From an uncultured Olegusella sp. (GTDB lineage: Bacteria; Actinomycetota; Coriobacteriia; Coriobacteriales; Atopobiaceae): a DNA stretch of 23,931 bases. Numbering within the stretch: the stretch's first letter is position 1; each line of letters begins with the position of its first letter. Below, piece by piece: positions 22,138 to 23,931 of this stretch. A program made the translations under genes and the position numbers. The notes beneath the pieces were generated by a model that was not told the origin of the DNA, did not search any database, and worked only from the letters and a program-made list of their open reading frames with translations. The stretch lies in the NCBI RefSeq assembly GCF_947253395.1, contig NZ_CAMXYY010000016.1, positions 1 through 23,931 on the forward strand, written 5' to 3'.

Positions 22138-23448
22138 CAGGTCTTTATCAGTATCTTTATCCTCGATTTGATAAGGCTGAAGTGCTGCTGCCATCTGCTT
22201 GTCGGCCTTTACCGTAACTAACACACCACTCTGTTCGTACCTCTCGCTCATCATCTGACAACGTTCGTGTATGCGAGCAAGCAAAGCGCCCCTGTCATAA
22301 GGCACACAGGCTGTCAACGTACGCTCCCCAGCAGCTGCTTCTTGCGCGATACGATATAACAAGCCTCGCAGTCCCAAGCCCTGTTGAGCAGAGATGGCCA
22401 CAGAACCAGCTTCGGTCATTTCAATGGTATGTATTGCATCGTCAGCAAGCAGATCACATTTGTTGTAAACCAAAACAGTAGGAATGTGATCAGCCTTAAT
22501 CTGCTCTAATACCTGACGCACCGCTATAATTTGCCGTTTTGCATTGGGGTCCGCAGCATCTACAACAAGCAAAATAAGATCTGCAGATACAACCTCAGCG
22601 AGAGTAGACTTAAACGCTTCGACCAAAGTGGTCGGAAGCTTTTGAATAAAGCCGACCGTATCAGTAAGAGTAATTTTACGACCTTCCTCAAGGGAAAGAG
22701 AGCGTGTTGTGGGATCTAGGGTGGCAAACAATTCATCTTTGGCGTACACCTCAGAGCCAGTCAGGCGATTTAAAATTGTTGATTTGCCCGCATTGGTATA
22801 ACCCACGAGCGCGACACTCCACACACCCGAACTCCAGCGAGCTTTACTCTGAATACTGCGTCTTTGATCAAGGTTCTTAAGTTCTCGACGAAGTGTAGAA
22901 ATACGTGCACGAATCAAACGACGGTCAACTTCAAGCTGGGACTCACCCATGCCAAAGCGGCTACCAATACCGCCGCGTGTGGAGTCACCAACAAGATGAC
23001 TCCACATGCCACGAAGTCTTGGATAGAGATATTGCAGCTGAGCTAGCTGCACCTGTAGTCTACCTTCACGAGTTTTTGCATGGCGTCCAAAAATATCCAA
23101 AATGAGTGCTGTGCGATCAATAACTTTGGTAGGTTCTCCGATAAGTCGTTCAAGATTGGACTGTTGAGATGGCGAAAGTTCGTCGTCAAAGATAACAATA
23201 TCAATATCAAGAGCTGCTACGAGGCGTTTGAGTTCAAGAGCTTTTCCTGAGCCAATAAACGTGCGTGAAATAGGCGCATCAAGTTTTTGTGTAACGCGGG
23301 TAATAACTTCTGCACCATCAGTTTGAGCCAGTCGTTCGAGCTCATCAAGGGACTCTTCCAAGGGCCAATCACTCTTGCCCAAATCTACACCCACAATAAT
23401 GGCGCGTTCAGGCACAAATTCAGTTGAGCGCAGATTAAATCTTGGCAC
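22132..23448 (-). CDS. hflX: GTPase HflX (ribosome-associated)
   Basis: 438 aa. HflX binds and splits stalled ribosomes in other bacteria. An N-terminal HflX domain (about 1-205) includes FIGSGKALEL, GRLQVQLAQLQYLYPRL and the glycine-rich RGGIGSRFGMGESQLEVDRR. The GTPase domain has G1 GYTNAGKS (216-223), G3 DTVG (263-266), G4 NKCD (329-332) and a G5-like SAQ. Translation starts at GTG 23448, inside the end of miaA (14-base overlap), with AGGTGA nearby. That miaA-hflX arrangement is common. The 3' end overlaps the convergent DUF1624 gene, so no separate terminator fits between them. Confidence 0.96.
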   Translation of the reverse strand: MPRFNLRSTEFVPERAIIVGVDLGKSDWPLEESLDELERLAQTDGAEVITRVTQKLDAPISRTFIGSGKALELKRLVAALDIDIVIFDDELSPSQQSNLERLIGEPTKVIDRTALILDIFGRHAKTREGRLQVQLAQLQYLYPRLRGMWSHLVGDSTRGGIGSRFGMGESQLEVDRRLIRARISTLRRELKNLDQRRSIQSKARWSSGVWSVALVGYTNAGKSTILNRLTGSEVYAKDELFATLDPTTRSLSLEEGRKITLTDTVGFIQKLPTTLVEAFKSTLAEVVSADLILLVVDAADPNAKRQIIAVRQVLEQIKADHIPTVLVYNKCDLLADDAIHTIEMTEAGSVAISAQQGLGLRGLLYRIAQEAAAGERTLTACVPYDRGALLARIHERCQMMSERYEQSGVLVTVKADKQMAAALQPYQIEDKDTDKDLL

Positions 23449-23931
23449 TCAGGTCACCTGTTTCTATAGAAGGATATGCTTTGTAAGCACTAAGGATTTG
23501 CTCTGTTGCTTCTTCTTCGGATAGGGTTTCAAAATCAAGCCACTGTACACGTCCATCATGTTCAAACCAAGAAATTTGACGTTTGGCATATTGACGTGTC
23601 TTAATGATAACTTGCTCTTTCGCTTCCTCAAGCGTACAGGCACCATTGAGATAGTCTAGAACTTGTCGGTAACCAATTGCTTGTTTGGAAGTAAGTGCCG
23701 CTTCCAAACCTTGTTGTTGCAAGCGAAGCACCTCATCCACCAAGCCCGCGTCAAACATCTGATGAACACGCTGTTCGATGCGTTGATGTAAATGTGGGCG
23801 ATCACGCCTGATACCCCAAATAAGACAGTCATAGTGAGTTTTGCGCGTGTGCAAGCCAGCATGCTGCTGGGCATATGATATGCCCTCATCAGACATCTCA
23901 AGCGCTCTCACTATACGCTTTACATTACGAG
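23435..23931 (-). CDS. miaA: tRNA dimethylallyltransferase, partial (C-terminal part)
   Basis: MiaA transfers a dimethylallyl group to A37 of tRNAs reading codons that start with U. Only about the last 165 residues are in the window; the frame stays open through the right edge (R-N-V-K-R-I-V-RALEM), so the gene runs beyond it and the GTG at 23911 is not its start. Visible family features are the KRIVRALEMS helix, LIWGIRRDRPHLHQRIEQRV, the LTSKQAIGYRQ segment, and RQYAKRQISWFEHD near the end, a MiaA hallmark. The stop overlaps the hflX start by 14 bases, indicating coupled expression. Confidence 0.95.
   Translation of the reverse strand, partial: RNVKRIVRALEMSDEGISYAQQHAGLHTRKTHYDCLIWGIRRDRPHLHQRIEQRVHQMFDAGLVDEVLRLQQQGLEAALTSKQAIGYRQVLDYLNGACTLEEAKEQVIIKTRQYAKRQISWFEHDGRVQWLDFETLSEEEATEQILSAYKAYPSIETGDLSAKI

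Noticed and set aside
1..23931. CRISPR arrays, transposons, phage genes, toxin-antitoxin pairs, tRNA or rRNA genes
   Set aside because: I looked for regular repeats, transposase motifs and tRNA-like T-arm sequences in the gaps and found none that I could support.

Overview
This window looks like ordinary chromosomal core from a low-to-mid GC actinobacterium, most likely class Coriobacteriia (Atopobium/Lancefieldella/Olsenella type). The evidence is actinobacterial gene order (pgsA, GarA-like FHA protein, FtsR-like MerR; and nrdR, LysM protein, divergent lexA, then hflX and miaA) combined with anaerobe-type content: Pcp, an NCS2 uracil permease, an AzgA-type purine permease, a ClC antiporter and a DUF1846 protein. 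The genus is an inference from gene content. I saw no transposase, integrase, CRISPR array, rRNA or tRNA.

Layout. (1) 1-1922, plus strand: a promoter, a 54-codon unknown ORF, pyroglutamyl peptidase (pcp) and a HAD-IIB phosphatase. (2) 1952-6923, minus strand: a DUF1846 gene followed by the two overlapping halves of a heterodimeric ABC exporter, one half with a degenerate ATPase site. (3) 7146-14851, plus strand: an esterase-fold protein that has lost its nucleophile and gained a coiled-coil tail; pgsA; a GcvT-like folate-domain protein; a GarA/OdhI-like FHA protein; an FtsR-like MerR regulator; apt; a secreted NlpC/P60 cell-wall hydrolase; and a ClC H+/Cl- antiporter. (4) 15095-16054, minus strand: trxB. 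(5) 16311-20516, minus strand: uraA, azgA-type purine permease, dut, nrdR and a membrane LysM protein. (6) 20708-22137, plus strand: lexA and a DUF1624 membrane protein. (7) 22132-23931, minus strand: hflX and the 3' part of miaA.

How the parts fit. The lexA/LysM/nrdR block reads as a DNA-damage and nucleotide-supply module. Three LexA-box-like sequences lie in the 191-bp divergent region. One fills the spacer of a candidate promoter for the LysM gene, which is probably an SOS division inhibitor of the YneA/DivS/ChiZ type. Another overlaps the candidate lexA -35. NrdR (ribonucleotide reductase repressor), dUTPase and two nucleobase permeases follow on the same strand. The pgsA-GcvT-like-FHA-MerR block mirrors the mycobacterial Rv1822-Rv1828 neighbourhood, with a GcvT-like gene where mycobacteria have gcvH.

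Nothing here is clearly a new defence or mobile system. The most unusual items are the nucleophile-less hydrolase with a lysine-tailed coiled coil, the truncated GcvT-like protein, the single-threonine GarA homologue, the terminator between the two permeases, and the SOS promoter architecture including a DUF1624 protein downstream of lexA. All assignments come from reading motifs by eye; no database search was run.
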